In this document: positions 54,891 through 64,000 of the stretch, piece by piece
Layout: every line of letters starts with the position of its first letter
How positions within the stretch are numbered: the stretch's first letter is position 1
NCBI RefSeq assembly: GCF_902196135.1
Contig: NZ_CABIKE010000008.1
Coordinates: 1-64,000, forward strand
DNA length: 64,000 nucleotides
From: Helicobacter suis
Lineage (GTDB): Bacteria; Campylobacterota; Campylobacteria; Campylobacterales; Helicobacteraceae
Direction: 5' to 3'
Notes under the pieces: model-generated
What the model was told of the DNA's origin: nothing
Database searches by the model: none
Seen by the model: the letters and a program-made list of their open reading frames with translations, nothing else
Position numbers and translations under genes: made by a program

Positions 54891-55609
54891 ATGGCAATTG
54901 CATTAATTACAGGAGCAGGGAGAAAAGGAAGCCTTGGATATGAGACTGCAAAACAGCTTGGAGAACAAGGTTATCAAGTAATTCTTGCAGCAAGGCGTGA
55001 AAATGAATTAAAAGAATTGTAGGAGAGTTGGAGAATTCCGGGATTCAAGCCTTTTATGTGTTGCTAGATGTTACAGATGAAAGTAGCACAAAACAAGCGG
55101 CCTTGCAAGTTGAAAAAGAATATGGAAAATTAGACATTCTTATTAATAATGCAGCACTTATGAAAGCAGGTGCTTTTATTGAGGAGGAAAACATAAAGGA
55201 TATTCAAGAGGTTTTTGAGACTAATGTAATTGGGGTTTGGAATGTAACACAAAAGTTTTTACCTCTTTTGAAAAAATCCAAACATCCGCGAATAGTGAAT
55301 GTGTCTAGTGGTGCAGGTTCTTATGATGATCCAGATTATGGGCTTCGTTATGGAAGATTTGGTGCAATGGGCTATGGAATTAGTAAACTAGCTTTAAATG
55401 GATTGACTGTAAAAATGGCGCGAGATTTATCCAAGTATAAAATTCTTGTTAACGCGGTGTGTCCTGATTTAACAAGTACATATGGCACAAGTGGCCAAAT
55501 GGGCAGGCCTGTAGATGTGAGTGCAAAAAGTATTATTTGGGCTGTGATGTTGTCAGATGATGGGGCTACAGGAGGATTTTTTAGAGATGGTAAGGAATTG
55601 TTATGGTAG
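54891..55609 (+). pseudogene. Short-chain dehydrogenase/reductase gene with a frameshift
   Basis: ATG 54891 (behind AGAGGAAAAT) starts M-A-I-A-L-I-T-G-A-G-R-K-G-S-L-G, a Rossmann dinucleotide site. The frame stops at TAG 55020. Two bases of frame offset later, the rest of the enzyme is open to 55609: LDVTDES, NNAALMKAG, VNVSSGAG (catalytic Ser) and Y-G-I-S-K (catalytic Tyr and Lys). Restoring one base near 55019 would rebuild a full protein of about 239 residues, so the break is a single-base deletion. It could be recent, or an assembly error. Codon usage again differs from the core genes. Confidence 0.75.
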
Positions 55610-55671
55610 TGGGTGAATACCACCCGCTAAAGAGAACTAACCTAATTTTTTATAAAAAACAGAGTGCATGA

Positions 55672-55899
55672 GGTTTTTTAATTCCCCCTCTTTTTGAGAA
55701 TACTGAAGATGAAAAGTTAGAGTTGGGGAGGGAACTAAGAAATCCTGAAGGGGTAACAGACAACAGACGGATAGATTTAGAAAATGAAATTGAAAGAGTG
55801 GAGGTAGAGATTTCGCGACTTGAAAGGCAGTATATGAGAATATGTATGAACCCACTTATCAATAACTATATTCAAACCTATTACAGTGACTATTATTGA
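55672..55899 (+). pseudogene. Unidentified coding remnant
   Basis: 76 open codons without a credible start, very rich in Glu, Arg and Asn (NRRIDLENEIERVEVEISRLE, in part), predicted to be a coiled coil, ending N-Y-I-Q-T-Y-Y-S-D-Y-Y. A further short run G-G-R-Y-I-R-L-I-N-G-N-T-I-I-M (about 55926-55976) follows in a different frame. I do not recognise the family. Most likely debris of an imported gene. Confidence 0.4.
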
Positions 55900-56159
55900 A
55901 ACCTATAGTAACTATATATGTGTGCATTGGGGGGCGGTATATCCGGCTTATTAATGGTAACACAATTATTATGTAAGGGGGGTTTATTAGCTGATTTAAA
56001 AACAAATCAATTAGTAACTAGCATGGTAGAAACAAAAATATAGCGGAGTCTTATTTCTTAAAATTTCTGTGAACATCTTGTTTATAGAATTTTATAGGTT
56101 TATAGGAGCGCAAACATGACCCGATCTACTCAGATCTTGCCACTAGTGTTAGATAGTTT

Positions 56160-56294
56160 ATGTTAGCTTTGGTTTTTAACTATGTTGGTGATACCTTTAC
56201 TGATATACACCCATGCTACTATCAAACCCAACCTATTTATGGTTTTTTCCTAAAGCAAAGAACAACACCTTTTTACAAAAACAACAAAAGTTAA
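56160..56294 (+). other. Short open frame in the decayed region, doubtful
   Basis: 44 codons starting M-L-A-L-V-F-N-Y-V-G-D-T-F-T-D, with many aromatic and Gln residues (CYYQTQPIYGFF). No ribosome site is seen. Might be the tail of a lost membrane or surface protein. The flanking bases 55980-56339 hold no other feature that I can support. Confidence 0.25.
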
Positions 56295-56339
56295 ACCTAT
56301 GAAAAAAGGCGTAATCTTTTAAAATAGTGGGTTTTTTGC

Positions 56340-56345
56340 TACAAT
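56340..56345 (+). promoter_or_regulatory. -10 box for addA, possibly giving a leaderless mRNA
   Basis: TACAAT ends six bases before ATG 56352. With the usual six to seven base spacing, transcription would begin at or within a base of the start codon. No ribosome-binding sequence stands in the six-base gap (CAGAGA). Confidence 0.45.
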
Positions 56346-56351
56346 CAGAGA

Positions 56352-59069
56352 ATGGAAAAACAAGCATACAACCAACCCTACTTGGCCTTAAAAGCTTCTG
56401 CTGGCAGCGGTAAAACCTTTGCCCTTACTCTACGCTATATCGCCCTACTCTTTGAAGGAGCTAAACCTAACACCATTCTAACCCTTACCTTTACCAACAA
56501 AGCCGCATTAGAAATGCGCGAGCGTATCTACAACACGCTTGTTAATCTGTGCACAGAAGGCCAAAAATGGACTCAAAACAAAAAATACATTCCTAGCGAT
56601 AGTAAAATCCAAGCTATTTTAGAGAGTTTACAGAAAAACTATAATCTTTCTTGGAGTCAAATTGCCCCCATAAGTGGCGATGTTTACGCGCAGTTTTTAC
56701 AAGCAGACCCGGCGATTCAAACTATAGATGCCTTTTTTCAGAAAGTGCTGCGCAAGTTTAGCTATTTTGTGGGGGTGCGATCTGAGTTTCAGGTGAGCAA
56801 TGTTTCTAAAGAGGATAAACTCAGCTCTTTTTTACAAACCCTAAAGCCCCAAGAGCTAGAAAAAATCCGTTCCCTTTGTTTCTCTTTGCTTGGCGATGGT
56901 TTCAAAGCTTCTTATGTTCTTGAATTTATTCTAGAATTACTTGAAAAAAGTGGCATCCATGCAAGCTCCCTGCCTTCTAAGCCACAATATGAAAAAGAGG
57001 CCATTATTTTTAAGGATTTAGCTTTTTTCCTTGATCGCTACAAAGCACACTTAATCTACTCAAATGCCCTTGATTTTGCCACTATCACCTTAAAAGTACA
57101 GCAACTTTTAAATAACCCCATTGATATGGATTTCTTTTATTTTAGACTTGATAGCCAAATCCGCCATATTCTCATTGATGAGTTTCAAGACACAAGCCCC
57201 CTACAATACCAGATCCTCAAGCCTTTAATTGAAGAAATCAAGGCAGGCAAGGGGCAAAAATGGGGGGATAGGAGTGTGTTTTTTGTGGGCGATAGCAAGC
57301 AAAGCATTTATCGCTTTAGAGGGAGTGATAGCGTTTTATTTGAACAAATTTGTCAAGAAAATTCAAGCCAATCTTTAAAGCATAACCATAGAAGTACGGG
57401 CGCTGTTTTAGATTTTGTGAATAATACTTTTTTGCGTGTTATAGAGGGTTATGAGCCCCAAAGCCTGCCTAAAGATAGATTAGACTGCCAAGATCAGGGC
57501 TATGTGCGGGTTAAAACGATTAAAGTAGGGCAGTATAAACAAAACACAAGAAGTTATGGCGAGAAGGGTGAGAAGGAGAAAAACGAGGCTATTTTTAAGG
57601 GGGTTTTAGAGGAGATAGAAATTTTACTTAAAGAGGGAGTATCTGCTGAGAATATTGCTATTTTGTGCCTTAATAACAAAGATGTTAACGGGCTAAAAGA
57701 TTTTCTCGTAGAATCCAAAGAAAATAATCCGCTTTTACAAAGTGTACAAATTGTAAGTGAAACAGATTTGCGCCTACTTGCCCAGCATGAAGTTAAAATT
57801 TTAATCCACGCTTTGTACTGCGATCTAGAGCCTGAATACCAAAGTTACCACCTTGCTTGTATCTCTAAATTACTAGGCTACCCGCTAGATTACCCTTTAC
57901 AAGAAAAACTCCCCGCTAAAAATTCCCATTTGAGTACCTATATTCTAGATTTAATGCGCGCTTTAAAGCTTTATAGCCAAAGTGCCCAGTACTTTTTAGA
58001 ACTCTCGCTTAACTACCATGACAAACAAGAATTCTTAGAGTATTTAGAAAAAGAAGATATTAAAATTGCCTCAAGCCAAAAACAAGGCTTACAAATCATG
58101 ACCATACACAAATCCAAAGGAATGGAATTTGGGCATGTTATTTTGATGGATCGTTTAGCAAGCAGAGAACAAAATGATAAAAATAAATTATTCGTTGATT
58201 CAAATGGGCGTGTTTTTTATAGGCCAAGTAACCAGAAAAAGGAGAGCGATAAAAGAGCGGCAGTAGATCTAGAATACAAAAAAGCGCTGGAGGCGTATAA
58301 AAAGGAGAATGAAAAAGAGAAAGTTAATAGGTTGTATGTGGCCTGTACACGGGCTAAGGAGGGTTTGAGCATTGTTAAAAAGGATGCAAGAACAAAGAGT
58401 ATGGCTAAAAATAGCAAGCCGGGGGAAATGACAAAAGCCACAGAAAGTGCCTTTGATGTTTTAAAACTTCCAGATAACCAAGAAAGAAAAGAAGGGTGGC
58501 AACCTAAAACCTCTAGCCCACAACCACCCCTTAAAACCCCCGATCACATCCCTTGTTTGCTATTAGATCAAAAAGCTTTTGGGGCACAAGAGGATTATCA
58601 AAAACCAGAAGAGTCTTTAAAGGCGAGTCAATCTGCGCGTTTCTTTGGAATTGCCATGCACAAGGCTTTAGAGTTTTTCTATGGCTATGGCGTGCCGCTT
58701 GAAACAATCAAGGCTTATTTGACACACTATTACAGCTTGCAAGGCGTTTTTGTGGAGGGGGTTTTAAAACGGCTCTTAGCCCTACACAATTTTCCAGAAT
58801 TTCAAAATCTTTTAAAACAAGGGCATATTGCAACCGAAATTAGCTTTAAATCCCAACAATCTTACATGCGCTTAGACATGCTAGTTTATAAAGATACACA
58901 ATTTTATATCCTTGATCATAAAAGCGGTAAGGGAAGTCAGAAGGCATATAGGGCGCAGGTCAAAAACTACGCCACCGCTCTTCAAAAAATCTATCCTAAA
59001 CAGGAAATAAAAGGCTATTTAATTTATGCGCTTAAAACACATATAGAGGTACAATCTGTCAAAGAATAA
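56352..59069 (+). CDS. addA: AddA-type helicase-nuclease (RecB-like) for double-strand break repair
   Basis: 905 residues. UvrD-type helicase N-terminal part with Walker A ASAGSGKT (15-22), LTFTNKAALEMRERI, Walker B H-I-L-I-D-E-F-Q-D-T-S (about 274-284) and GDSKQSIYRFRGSD. VACTRAKEGL lies near 660. The C-terminal nuclease domain has the PD-(D/E)xK pattern LDMLVYKDTQFYILDHKSGKG (Asp about 841, D-H-K about 855). Works with AddB, not in this window, to process DNA ends for recombination. Followed by nhaA after two bases, order as in H. pylori (HP1553-HP1547). Confidence 0.93.
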   Translation: MEKQAYNQPYLALKASAGSGKTFALTLRYIALLFEGAKPNTILTLTFTNKAALEMRERIYNTLVNLCTEGQKWTQNKKYIPSDSKIQAILESLQKNYNLSWSQIAPISGDVYAQFLQADPAIQTIDAFFQKVLRKFSYFVGVRSEFQVSNVSKEDKLSSFLQTLKPQELEKIRSLCFSLLGDGFKASYVLEFILELLEKSGIHASSLPSKPQYEKEAIIFKDLAFFLDRYKAHLIYSNALDFATITLKVQQLLNNPIDMDFFYFRLDSQIRHILIDEFQDTSPLQYQILKPLIEEIKAGKGQKWGDRSVFFVGDSKQSIYRFRGSDSVLFEQICQENSSQSLKHNHRSTGAVLDFVNNTFLRVIEGYEPQSLPKDRLDCQDQGYVRVKTIKVGQYKQNTRSYGEKGEKEKNEAIFKGVLEEIEILLKEGVSAENIAILCLNNKDVNGLKDFLVESKENNPLLQSVQIVSETDLRLLAQHEVKILIHALYCDLEPEYQSYHLACISKLLGYPLDYPLQEKLPAKNSHLSTYILDLMRALKLYSQSAQYFLELSLNYHDKQEFLEYLEKEDIKIASSQKQGLQIMTIHKSKGMEFGHVILMDRLASREQNDKNKLFVDSNGRVFYRPSNQKKESDKRAAVDLEYKKALEAYKKENEKEKVNRLYVACTRAKEGLSIVKKDARTKSMAKNSKPGEMTKATESAFDVLKLPDNQERKEGWQPKTSSPQPPLKTPDHIPCLLLDQKAFGAQEDYQKPEESLKASQSARFFGIAMHKALEFFYGYGVPLETIKAYLTHYYSLQGVFVEGVLKRLLALHNFPEFQNLLKQGHIATEISFKSQQSYMRLDMLVYKDTQFYILDHKSGKGSQKAYRAQVKNYATALQKIYPKQEIKGYLIYALKTHIEVQSVKE

Positions 59070-59071
59070 AA

Positions 59072-60385
59072 ATGCATTTTGTTAAAAAGAATATTTTTCT
59101 AGATTTTGTTAAAAGTGAGTCCTTTGGGGGTATTTTTCTCTTTATTAGTGCTGTGCTGGCAATGATTTGTGCTAATTCTGCTATAGCTCCCTATTATTTT
59201 GAACTATGGCACACCCAAATAGGGTGGGTTTTTGGAAAAACCTTTGTGGGGTTTTCTTTGCATGAATGGATTGATGATGTGTTCATGGCCTTCTTTTTTC
59301 TATTGGTTGGATTAGAAATTAAGCGAGAGGTTCTGTATGGGGAGTTGTGTGGCTTTCAAAAAGCAGCTTTTCCAGTTATTGCTGCTTTAGGGGGCATGCT
59401 TGTCCCCGGATTGATTTATTATAGCCTCAATGTTAATACAAATAGTGCGCATGGATTTGGTATCCCTATGGCTACTGATATTGCCTTTGCCTTAGGCGTT
59501 ATTTTATTATTAGGCAAACGGGTACCCACTTCTTTAAAAGTATTTTTAGTTACCCTAGCTGTAGCAGACGATCTAGGCGCAATTATTGTAATTGCTATTT
59601 TTTATAGCACTAATTTACAAGTAACTTGGCTTTTATGTTCGGGGGCTATTTTAGCCATGCTCATTGGTTTAAACAAAATGGGGGTGCGCCATTTATTGCC
59701 CTATTTATTGCTAGGGGTTTTACTATGGATCACAACCTATAATAGCGGTATCCACGCCACTATCGCCGCTGTGGCTCTTGCATTCACTATTCCTATCAAA
59801 GTTTCCCAGCAATCTGAGATACTCCAAACCTTTTACCAATCTTTACAGCGCTTTAAAGATAGCCTAATGCATTCTCCCCCACTTAACAAACCACTAGATC
59901 AAGAACAACGCGATTCTTTGTATGCTTTGCGGAGTGCCACTAGGTCTTTACAAAGCCCCCTAGAGCGCTTAGAGCGTGTTTTACACCCTTACGGCGCTTA
60001 TTTAATCATGCCTTTGTTTGCCCTAGCTAATGCTGGGGTGCATATTGGAGCGCAATTACATTTTAATGTAAATGAGATTTTATTAGGGGTGATGTTAGGG
60101 CTTATTGTGGGTAAACCCGCTGGAATTTTTCTTATCACCTTTTTAGCCGAGAAAATCAAGATCGCTAAACGGCCTGATGGGGTGAGTTGGTGGCAGATTT
60201 TAGGGGCAGGGATGTTAGCAGGCATTGGCTTTACAATGTCCATGTTTATTTCTAATATCGCCTTTAGCAACAAAGAAGCAATGGAGGTCTCTAAGATCGC
60301 TATTTTACTAGGTTCGATGGCCTCAGGTATTTTAGGTACTCTTTATCTTTTAATTCTAGGGGGCTCTTTAAAAGCCAAAAATTAG
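59072..60385 (+). CDS. nhaA: Sodium/proton antiporter NhaA
   Basis: 437 residues, 12 membrane helices. Ion-binding Asp pair in A-V-A-D-D-L-G-A (about 164-171); GLEIKREVLYGEL near 77. Between helices 8 and 9 is an enlarged hydrophilic loop (about 245-300, EILQTFYQSLQRF... to ...LERLERVLHPYG), the variant seen in Helicobacter. Exchanges Na+ for H+ to control internal pH and sodium. Confidence 0.96.
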   Translation: MHFVKKNIFLDFVKSESFGGIFLFISAVLAMICANSAIAPYYFELWHTQIGWVFGKTFVGFSLHEWIDDVFMAFFFLLVGLEIKREVLYGELCGFQKAAFPVIAALGGMLVPGLIYYSLNVNTNSAHGFGIPMATDIAFALGVILLLGKRVPTSLKVFLVTLAVADDLGAIIVIAIFYSTNLQVTWLLCSGAILAMLIGLNKMGVRHLLPYLLLGVLLWITTYNSGIHATIAAVALAFTIPIKVSQQSEILQTFYQSLQRFKDSLMHSPPLNKPLDQEQRDSLYALRSATRSLQSPLERLERVLHPYGAYLIMPLFALANAGVHIGAQLHFNVNEILLGVMLGLIVGKPAGIFLITFLAEKIKIAKRPDGVSWWQILGAGMLAGIGFTMSMFISNIAFSNKEAMEVSKIAILLGSMASGILGTLYLLILGGSLKAKN

Positions 60386-60395
60386 AAAAAGTAGC

Positions 60396-60401
60396 TATAA
60401 T
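60396..60401 (+). promoter_or_regulatory. -10 box for the yajC-secD-secF operon
   Basis: Perfect TATAAT in GTAGCTATAATGCTGGG; 27 bases before the yajC ATG, with GAAGGAAC as ribosome site. Confidence 0.55.
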
Positions 60402-60428
60402 GCTGGGTTTATGTTATGAAGGAACAAA

Positions 60429-60743
60429 ATGAATCAGAGCCGGGAAATTTTAACCTCTTTGTTGCCCTTGTTGGTGCTTTTTTTGATTTTCTACTTTTTA
60501 ATCATCCGTCCACAACGCAACCAAGCCAAAAAACACAAAGAAATGTTAGAAGGTCTGCAAAAAGGGGATAAAATCGTTTCTCAGGGAGGGTTGATCTGTG
60601 AGGTGATCAAACCGGAGAGTACTTTTTTTAAGGTCAAAATTAATGATACAACAGAGGTTAAACTTTCTAAAAACCATGTTGCCTACAAACTTGAGGAATT
60701 AGAGAGCGAAACAAAAACCACTTTGCAAAAAGGGAGCAATTAA
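60429..60743 (+). CDS. yajC: Sec translocon accessory protein YajC
   Basis: 104 residues. One N-terminal membrane helix (about 11-26, LLPLLVLFLIFYFLII), then R-P-Q-R-N-Q-A-K-K-H-K-E-M and a small cytoplasmic beta domain with GDKIVSQGGL. Associates with SecDF. secD starts six bases later. Confidence 0.95.
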   Translation: MNQSREILTSLLPLLVLFLIFYFLIIRPQRNQAKKHKEMLEGLQKGDKIVSQGGLICEVIKPESTFFKVKINDTTEVKLSKNHVAYKLEELESETKTTLQKGSN

Positions 60744-60749
60744 TTTTGA

Positions 60750-62360
60750 ATGTCTCGAATCTTTAATGCGAGATTATTGGTTTTTATGCTGGCCTTTATC
60801 TTTGGGGTGGGCTTTTCTTTGCCTAGTTTTTTACAAACTAAGGGGCCTAAAATCACTTTAGGGTTGGATTTAAGGGGGGGATTGAGTTTGCTTTTAGGGG
60901 TGCAAGTACAAGAAGCGCTTAAAAGCAAATATGCCTCTATAGCCACCTCTTTAGATTATGCTTTCAAACAACAAAATTTGTTGATCCAAGATTTGCGCTC
61001 TTCATTGCAGGGAGTTTCTTTTACTTTGCTAGATAAAGATGACGCTAAGGGCGTTGGGCATATCTTAGAGGATTTGCGCAAAGATGGAATCGAGATTTTT
61101 GTTAGCCAAAATAGCTATAACTTGCATTTTTCCTTTGAAAAAGCCCAAGCTCTTAAGCAACAAACCGTCGCACAAGTGATTAGCACCATTAGAAACCGCC
61201 TTGATCAATTTGGTTTAGCCGAACCCACTGTTTTACAGCAAGGTAAAGATGCGATTTTAGTCCAATTACCCGGTATTAAAAGCATTGAAGAGGAACAACG
61301 GGCAAAAGATCTCATCACTAAATCCGCGCACTTACAAATGATGGCTGTAGATGAGCAAAAAAACGAATATCTAGATCAATTAAGCAGTGCAGAAATAGAA
61401 AAACTAGGCGATGTTGTTCTATCCTACACAGATAAGCGCACTAAGTTATTATTAAAAGCCGTTCCTATTTTAGATGGAGAAATGCTAACAAATGCCCAAG
61501 TTGTTTATGATAAAGATAACCGCCCTGTTGTGAGTTTCTCGTTAAATGCGCAGGGGGCTAAAATCTTTGGGGATTTTTCGGGGGCTAATGTGGGCAAACG
61601 CATGGCCGTTGTATTAGATAATAAAGTGTACTCAGCGCCCTATATTCGCGAACGCATTGGGGGGGGAAGTGGGCAGATTAGCGGGAATTTCACCGTAGCG
61701 CAGGCAAGCGATTTAGCCATTGCGCTTAGAAGTGGGGTTTTAAGCGCGCCGCTTGTTGTACTTGAAAAGCGCATTATTGGCCCCTCTTTAGGAGCAGATA
61801 GCATTAAAACCTCCATTGTGGCACTCATTTCTGGGTTTATTTTAGTTATGGTCTTTATGATTGCCTATTATGCCCTAGCTGGGGTTATTGCTAGCATGGC
61901 CTTGATTGTGAATTTATTTTTAATTGTTGCGGTGATGGCTATCTTTGGGGCGACTTTAACACTACCGGGCATGGCTGGAATTGTACTTACTGTGGGCATG
62001 GCCGTAGATGCTAATATTATTATTAATGAGCGCATTAGAGAAGGGCTTAGGGCTAATGAAAGTGTAGCACAGGCTCTATTTTCAGGCTATGCTAATGCCT
62101 CGCGCGCTATTTTTGATTCAAATTTAACTTCTCTGATTGCTTCTTTATTGCTCTATGCCTATGGCACGGGCTCTGTTAAGGGTTTTGCGCTCACTACTGG
62201 CATTGGAATTTTAGCCTCAATTCTTACGGCTATTATAGGTACGCAGGGCTTTTATCAAGCTATTCTACCCAAACTCTCACGCAAGAAAAACCTTTATCTT
62301 TGGTTTGGTGTAAGCCAAAGTGTTAAACACCATAAAAGGATAGCCCGTGGAACTCTTTAA
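60750..62360 (+). CDS. secD: Protein translocase subunit SecD
   Basis: 536 residues. Helix 1 is followed by [14 protein letters not shown] (about 34-47), the large periplasmic P1 region, and the membrane domain with [17 protein letters not shown] (about 412-428) that carries the proton path Asp. Together with SecF it uses the proton gradient to pull proteins through SecYEG. Overlaps secF by 14 bases. Confidence 0.96.
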   Translation: MSRIFNARLLVFMLAFIFGVGFSLPSFLQTKGPKITLGLDLRGGLSLLLGVQVQEALKSKYASIATSLDYAFKQQNLLIQDLRSSLQGVSFTLLDKDDAKGVGHILEDLRKDGIEIFVSQNSYNLHFSFEKAQALKQQTVAQVISTIRNRLDQFGLAEPTVLQQGKDAILVQLPGIKSIEEEQRAKDLITKSAHLQMMAVDEQKNEYLDQLSSAEIEKLGDVVLSYTDKRTKLLLKAVPILDGEMLTNAQVVYDKDNRPVVSFSLNAQGAKIFGDFSGANVGKRMAVVLDNKVYSAPYIRERIGGGSGQISGNFTVAQASDLAIALRSGVLSAPLVVLEKRIIGPSLGADSIKTSIVALISGFILVMVFMIAYYALAGVIASMALIVNLFLIVAVMAIFGATLTLPGMAGIVLTVGMAVDANIIINERIREGLRANESVAQALFSGYANASRAIFDSNLTSLIASLLLYAYGTGSVKGFALTTGIGILASILTAIIGTQGFYQAILPKLSRKKNLYLWFGVSQSVKHHKRIARGTL

Positions 62361-63312
62361 ACGGGTGAGAATTTTAAATTTTATGGAGTATTCTAAATGG
62401 GGCTTGGGGGCCTCTTGTGTTGTACTTTTGCTTTGTTTGGCTTTGATTATCTTTAAGGGTTTTAATTTAGGGGTGGATTTTGCAGGGGGGAGTGTAGCAC
62501 AGGTGCGTTTTGAGAAAAAAGCGCCTTTAGCGCAAATCCGTGAAGTCTTTGCAAAAGCCCATTTAAATGGGGTACAGGTGAGTGCCTTTGGCTCTGATCA
62601 AGAAGTGGTGATTAAAATTCCTGTAGGCAAACAAGAAATCAAAGATTTAGGCAGCAAAATTACAGAAATTTTAGCGCCTCTAGGTAAATTTGAAATCCGT
62701 AAGTTAGATAGCGTGGGGCCTAAGGTGGGCGATGAACTCAAACAAAGGGGCATTTTATCTTTGGTACTAGCCATTGTAGCGATGATGTTATATGTAAGTT
62801 TTCGCTATGAATGGCGCTTTGCCCTAGCTAGCGTTTTAGCATTAGTCCATGATAGCCTTATCACCGCCACAAGTGCCATTGTTTTTAATATTGATTTAAA
62901 CTTAGAGGTCATCGCTGCGGTTTTAACTTTAATTGGTTACTCCATTAACGATACCATTATCATTTTTGATCGCATTAGAGAAAAGATGCTTGCCGGTCGC
63001 TCTAATGATCTTAATTTTGTGATTAATGAGGCTATCTCTAGTACCTTAACGCGTACGCTGCTTACTTCTTTAACCGTCTTTTTTGTGCTTTTAGTGCTCT
63101 ATCTCTTTGGCTCTAGAATTTTAATCGGCTTTTCTTTGCCCATGCTTATTGGCACTGTTGTAGGGACTTATAGCTCCATTTTTTTAGCCCCCCGTATTGC
63201 GGTGCTCTTAGGTTTTGATTTAGCCAAATACCATGATAATGAGCTTAAAAAAGCCAAACGCAAACAAGAAAAGGAGCGTTTACGGCGTTTGTATGAACAT
63301 GGACGGGTCTAA
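62347..63312 (+). CDS. secF: Protein translocase subunit SecF
   Basis: 321 residues and six membrane helices. [14 protein letters not shown] (about 39-52), then the motif [15 protein letters not shown] (about 199-213). Basic C-terminal tail ([15 protein letters not shown]). GTG start within secD. Confidence 0.96.
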   Translation: MELFKRVRILNFMEYSKWGLGASCVVLLLCLALIIFKGFNLGVDFAGGSVAQVRFEKKAPLAQIREVFAKAHLNGVQVSAFGSDQEVVIKIPVGKQEIKDLGSKITEILAPLGKFEIRKLDSVGPKVGDELKQRGILSLVLAIVAMMLYVSFRYEWRFALASVLALVHDSLITATSAIVFNIDLNLEVIAAVLTLIGYSINDTIIIFDRIREKMLAGRSNDLNFVINEAISSTLTRTLLTSLTVFFVLLVLYLFGSRILIGFSLPMLIGTVVGTYSSIFLAPRIAVLLGFDLAKYHDNELKKAKRKQEKERLRRLYEHGRV

Positions 63313-63330
63313 ACCACAAAAAGGATAGCC

Positions 63331-63672
63331 ATGGATTGGGGTCGGGTTATTTTCACGGTCTTTAGTTTGCTTAGTACCACTTCCATTGCGGGTTTTCTTT
63401 ACGAACCTAATGTGGTGATTCTCTTTGTGGCTATGGCGCTTAACCTCATTGTTACTACTCTTAAGATCGGGGTACAAAAACAATTTGCTTCAGAATTAAT
63501 GGGGGGGTCTTTGGTGGCGCTATTTCATCTCATGCCAGCCTTTGTATTTTTACAAATTTTAAATAATCTCATCCTCGCCTACACTCTTATGATTGGGGCG
63601 CTTGTTAGCAATGTTTTTTGTTTGATATTGCTCATCATTGATAGCATTAAAAATACAGATGTGGAATACTAA
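63331..63672 (+). CDS. Small conserved membrane protein (HP1548-like)
   Basis: 113 residues with three or four hydrophobic helices ([70 protein letters not shown]). A conserved K[13 protein letters not shown] loop is visible. It lies between secF and leuS as in H. pylori. Function unknown; an envelope-assembly role would be a guess. It shares one base with the leuS start. Confidence 0.82.
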   Translation: MDWGRVIFTVFSLLSTTSIAGFLYEPNVVILFVAMALNLIVTTLKIGVQKQFASELMGGSLVALFHLMPAFVFLQILNNLILAYTLMIGALVSNVFCLILLIIDSIKNTDVEY

Positions 63673-64000
63673 TGCAAACTTATACTCCTAAAATCATTGA
63701 AAAAAAATGGCAAGAAATTTGGGCTAATGATTTGGCATTTGAACCTAGTTCTGATTTTTCTAAACCCAAAAAATACATTTTAAGCATGATGCCCTACCCT
63801 AGCGGAGAGGTGCACATGGGGCATGTGCGCAATTATGCAATCGGGGATGCTTTAGCGCGTTACTACCGCCAAGTGGGTTATAATGTACTACATCCTATGG
63901 CCTTTGATGCCTTTGGTATGCCCGCAGAAAATGCGGCTATCAAACACCAAATCCACCCCAAAATCTGGACAGAGAAAAATATAGCCAACATGCAAGAGGA
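63672..64000 (+). CDS. leuS: Leucyl-tRNA synthetase, N-terminal part (runs off the window)
   Basis: ATG 63672 overlaps the previous stop (TAATG). The first 109 codons show the class I signature region [21 protein letters not shown] (in part) with H-M-G-H as the HIGH motif, followed by [17 protein letters not shown]. The remaining three quarters of the gene lie beyond base 64000. Confidence 0.95.
   Translation, partial: MQTYTPKIIEKKWQEIWANDLAFEPSSDFSKPKKYILSMMPYPSGEVHMGHVRNYAIGDALARYYRQVGYNVLHPMAFDAFGMPAENAAIKHQIHPKIWTEKNIANMQE

Noticed and set aside
59800-59990. Hydrophilic insertion in NhaA as a possible fusion or foreign domain.
   Set aside because: Helicobacter NhaA is known for an enlarged loop between helices 8 and 9.
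63498-63506. Seven-G run inside the HP1548-like gene as a phase-variation tract.
   Set aside because: Too short to slip often, and the frame is intact; similar short runs occur throughout the window.
1-64000. CRISPR arrays, rRNA and tRNA genes, and insertion sequences.
   Set aside because: Reading both strands I saw no regularly spaced direct repeats, no cloverleaf with conserved T-loop, and no transposase; none is reported.

Overview
The window looks like chromosomal DNA of a gastric, non-pylori Helicobacter. The signs are low-GC coding DNA, very tight operons, sigma-70 type -10 boxes without a clear -35, poly-G contingency tracts, the futalosine menaquinone genes (mqnE, mqnC), a NikR nickel regulator, NiFe hydrogenase/urease maturation genes (hypBCD), a periplasmic alpha-carbonic anhydrase and a Czn cation efflux system. 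Several blocks keep an order I recall from H. pylori: mqnE-bamA-mqnC-M16 peptidase; fliF-fliG-fliH-dxs; gpmI to lgt; addA-nhaA-yajC-secD-secF-leuS. A species cannot be fixed by eye.

Layout. 1-1010: the 3' part of a specificity-subunit gene entered through a 25-G tract, then scraps of restriction-modification genes. 1011-8171: moaA, mqnE, bamA, mqnC and an M16 peptidase-like protein. 8168-10228 (minus): hypB-hypC-hypD. 10326-12582 (minus): three tandem paralogous secreted cysteine-containing proteins plus the remains of a fourth. 12583-13202: no intact gene. 13203-15740: ribBA, and divergent modA-modB without the ATPase gene. 15786-20080: FlgP-like lipoprotein, a Lys/Pro/His-rich lipoprotein, a FadL-type porin, a small unknown protein and a PAP2 phosphatase. 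20104-25465: fliF, fliG, fliH, dxs. 25666-30177: MFS exporter, ABC-F ATPase, and an EcoRV-like restriction-modification pair whose nuclease gene has an in-frame stop. 30233-32832: pgpA, a 13-G tract in a short open frame, a soluble PAS-PAS chemoreceptor-like protein and a wrecked DNA methyltransferase gene. 32869-36284 (minus): small Cys-rich protein, fbp, gpmI and a lysozyme-fold-like secreted protein. 36397-50240: glyS, cznC-B-A with a DUF3240 gene, gpsA, glyQ, a Nif3-like gene, a zinc-ribbon protein, waaA, a pseudouridine synthase and lgt. 50295-52531: nikR, nadD, rsfS, miaA. 52528-54459 (minus): carbonic anhydrase and a secreted Cys-nucleophile hydrolase. 54460-56351: decayed foreign-looking genes (flavodoxin-like, SDR and unidentified scraps). 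56352-64000: addA, nhaA, yajC, secD, secF, a small membrane protein and the start of leuS.

How it fits together. Much of the window serves life in an acidic, metal-variable niche: nickel sensing (NikR), nickel insertion (HypB), Zn/Cd/Ni export (Czn), periplasmic CO2/bicarbonate buffering (carbonic anhydrase) and sodium/proton exchange (NhaA). A second theme is the envelope and motility: BamA, SecDF-YajC, Lgt, WaaA, PAP2, FlgP and the flagellar rotor. The third is turnover of DNA modification systems: at least four separate restriction-modification loci are present as intact, switchable or dead copies.

The least explained item is the tandem family of secreted proteins at 10.3-12.6 kb. The most striking regulatory or decay signals are the two poly-G tracts, the stop codon in the EcoRV-like gene, and a bamA gene with no ordinary start codon in front of its signal peptide.
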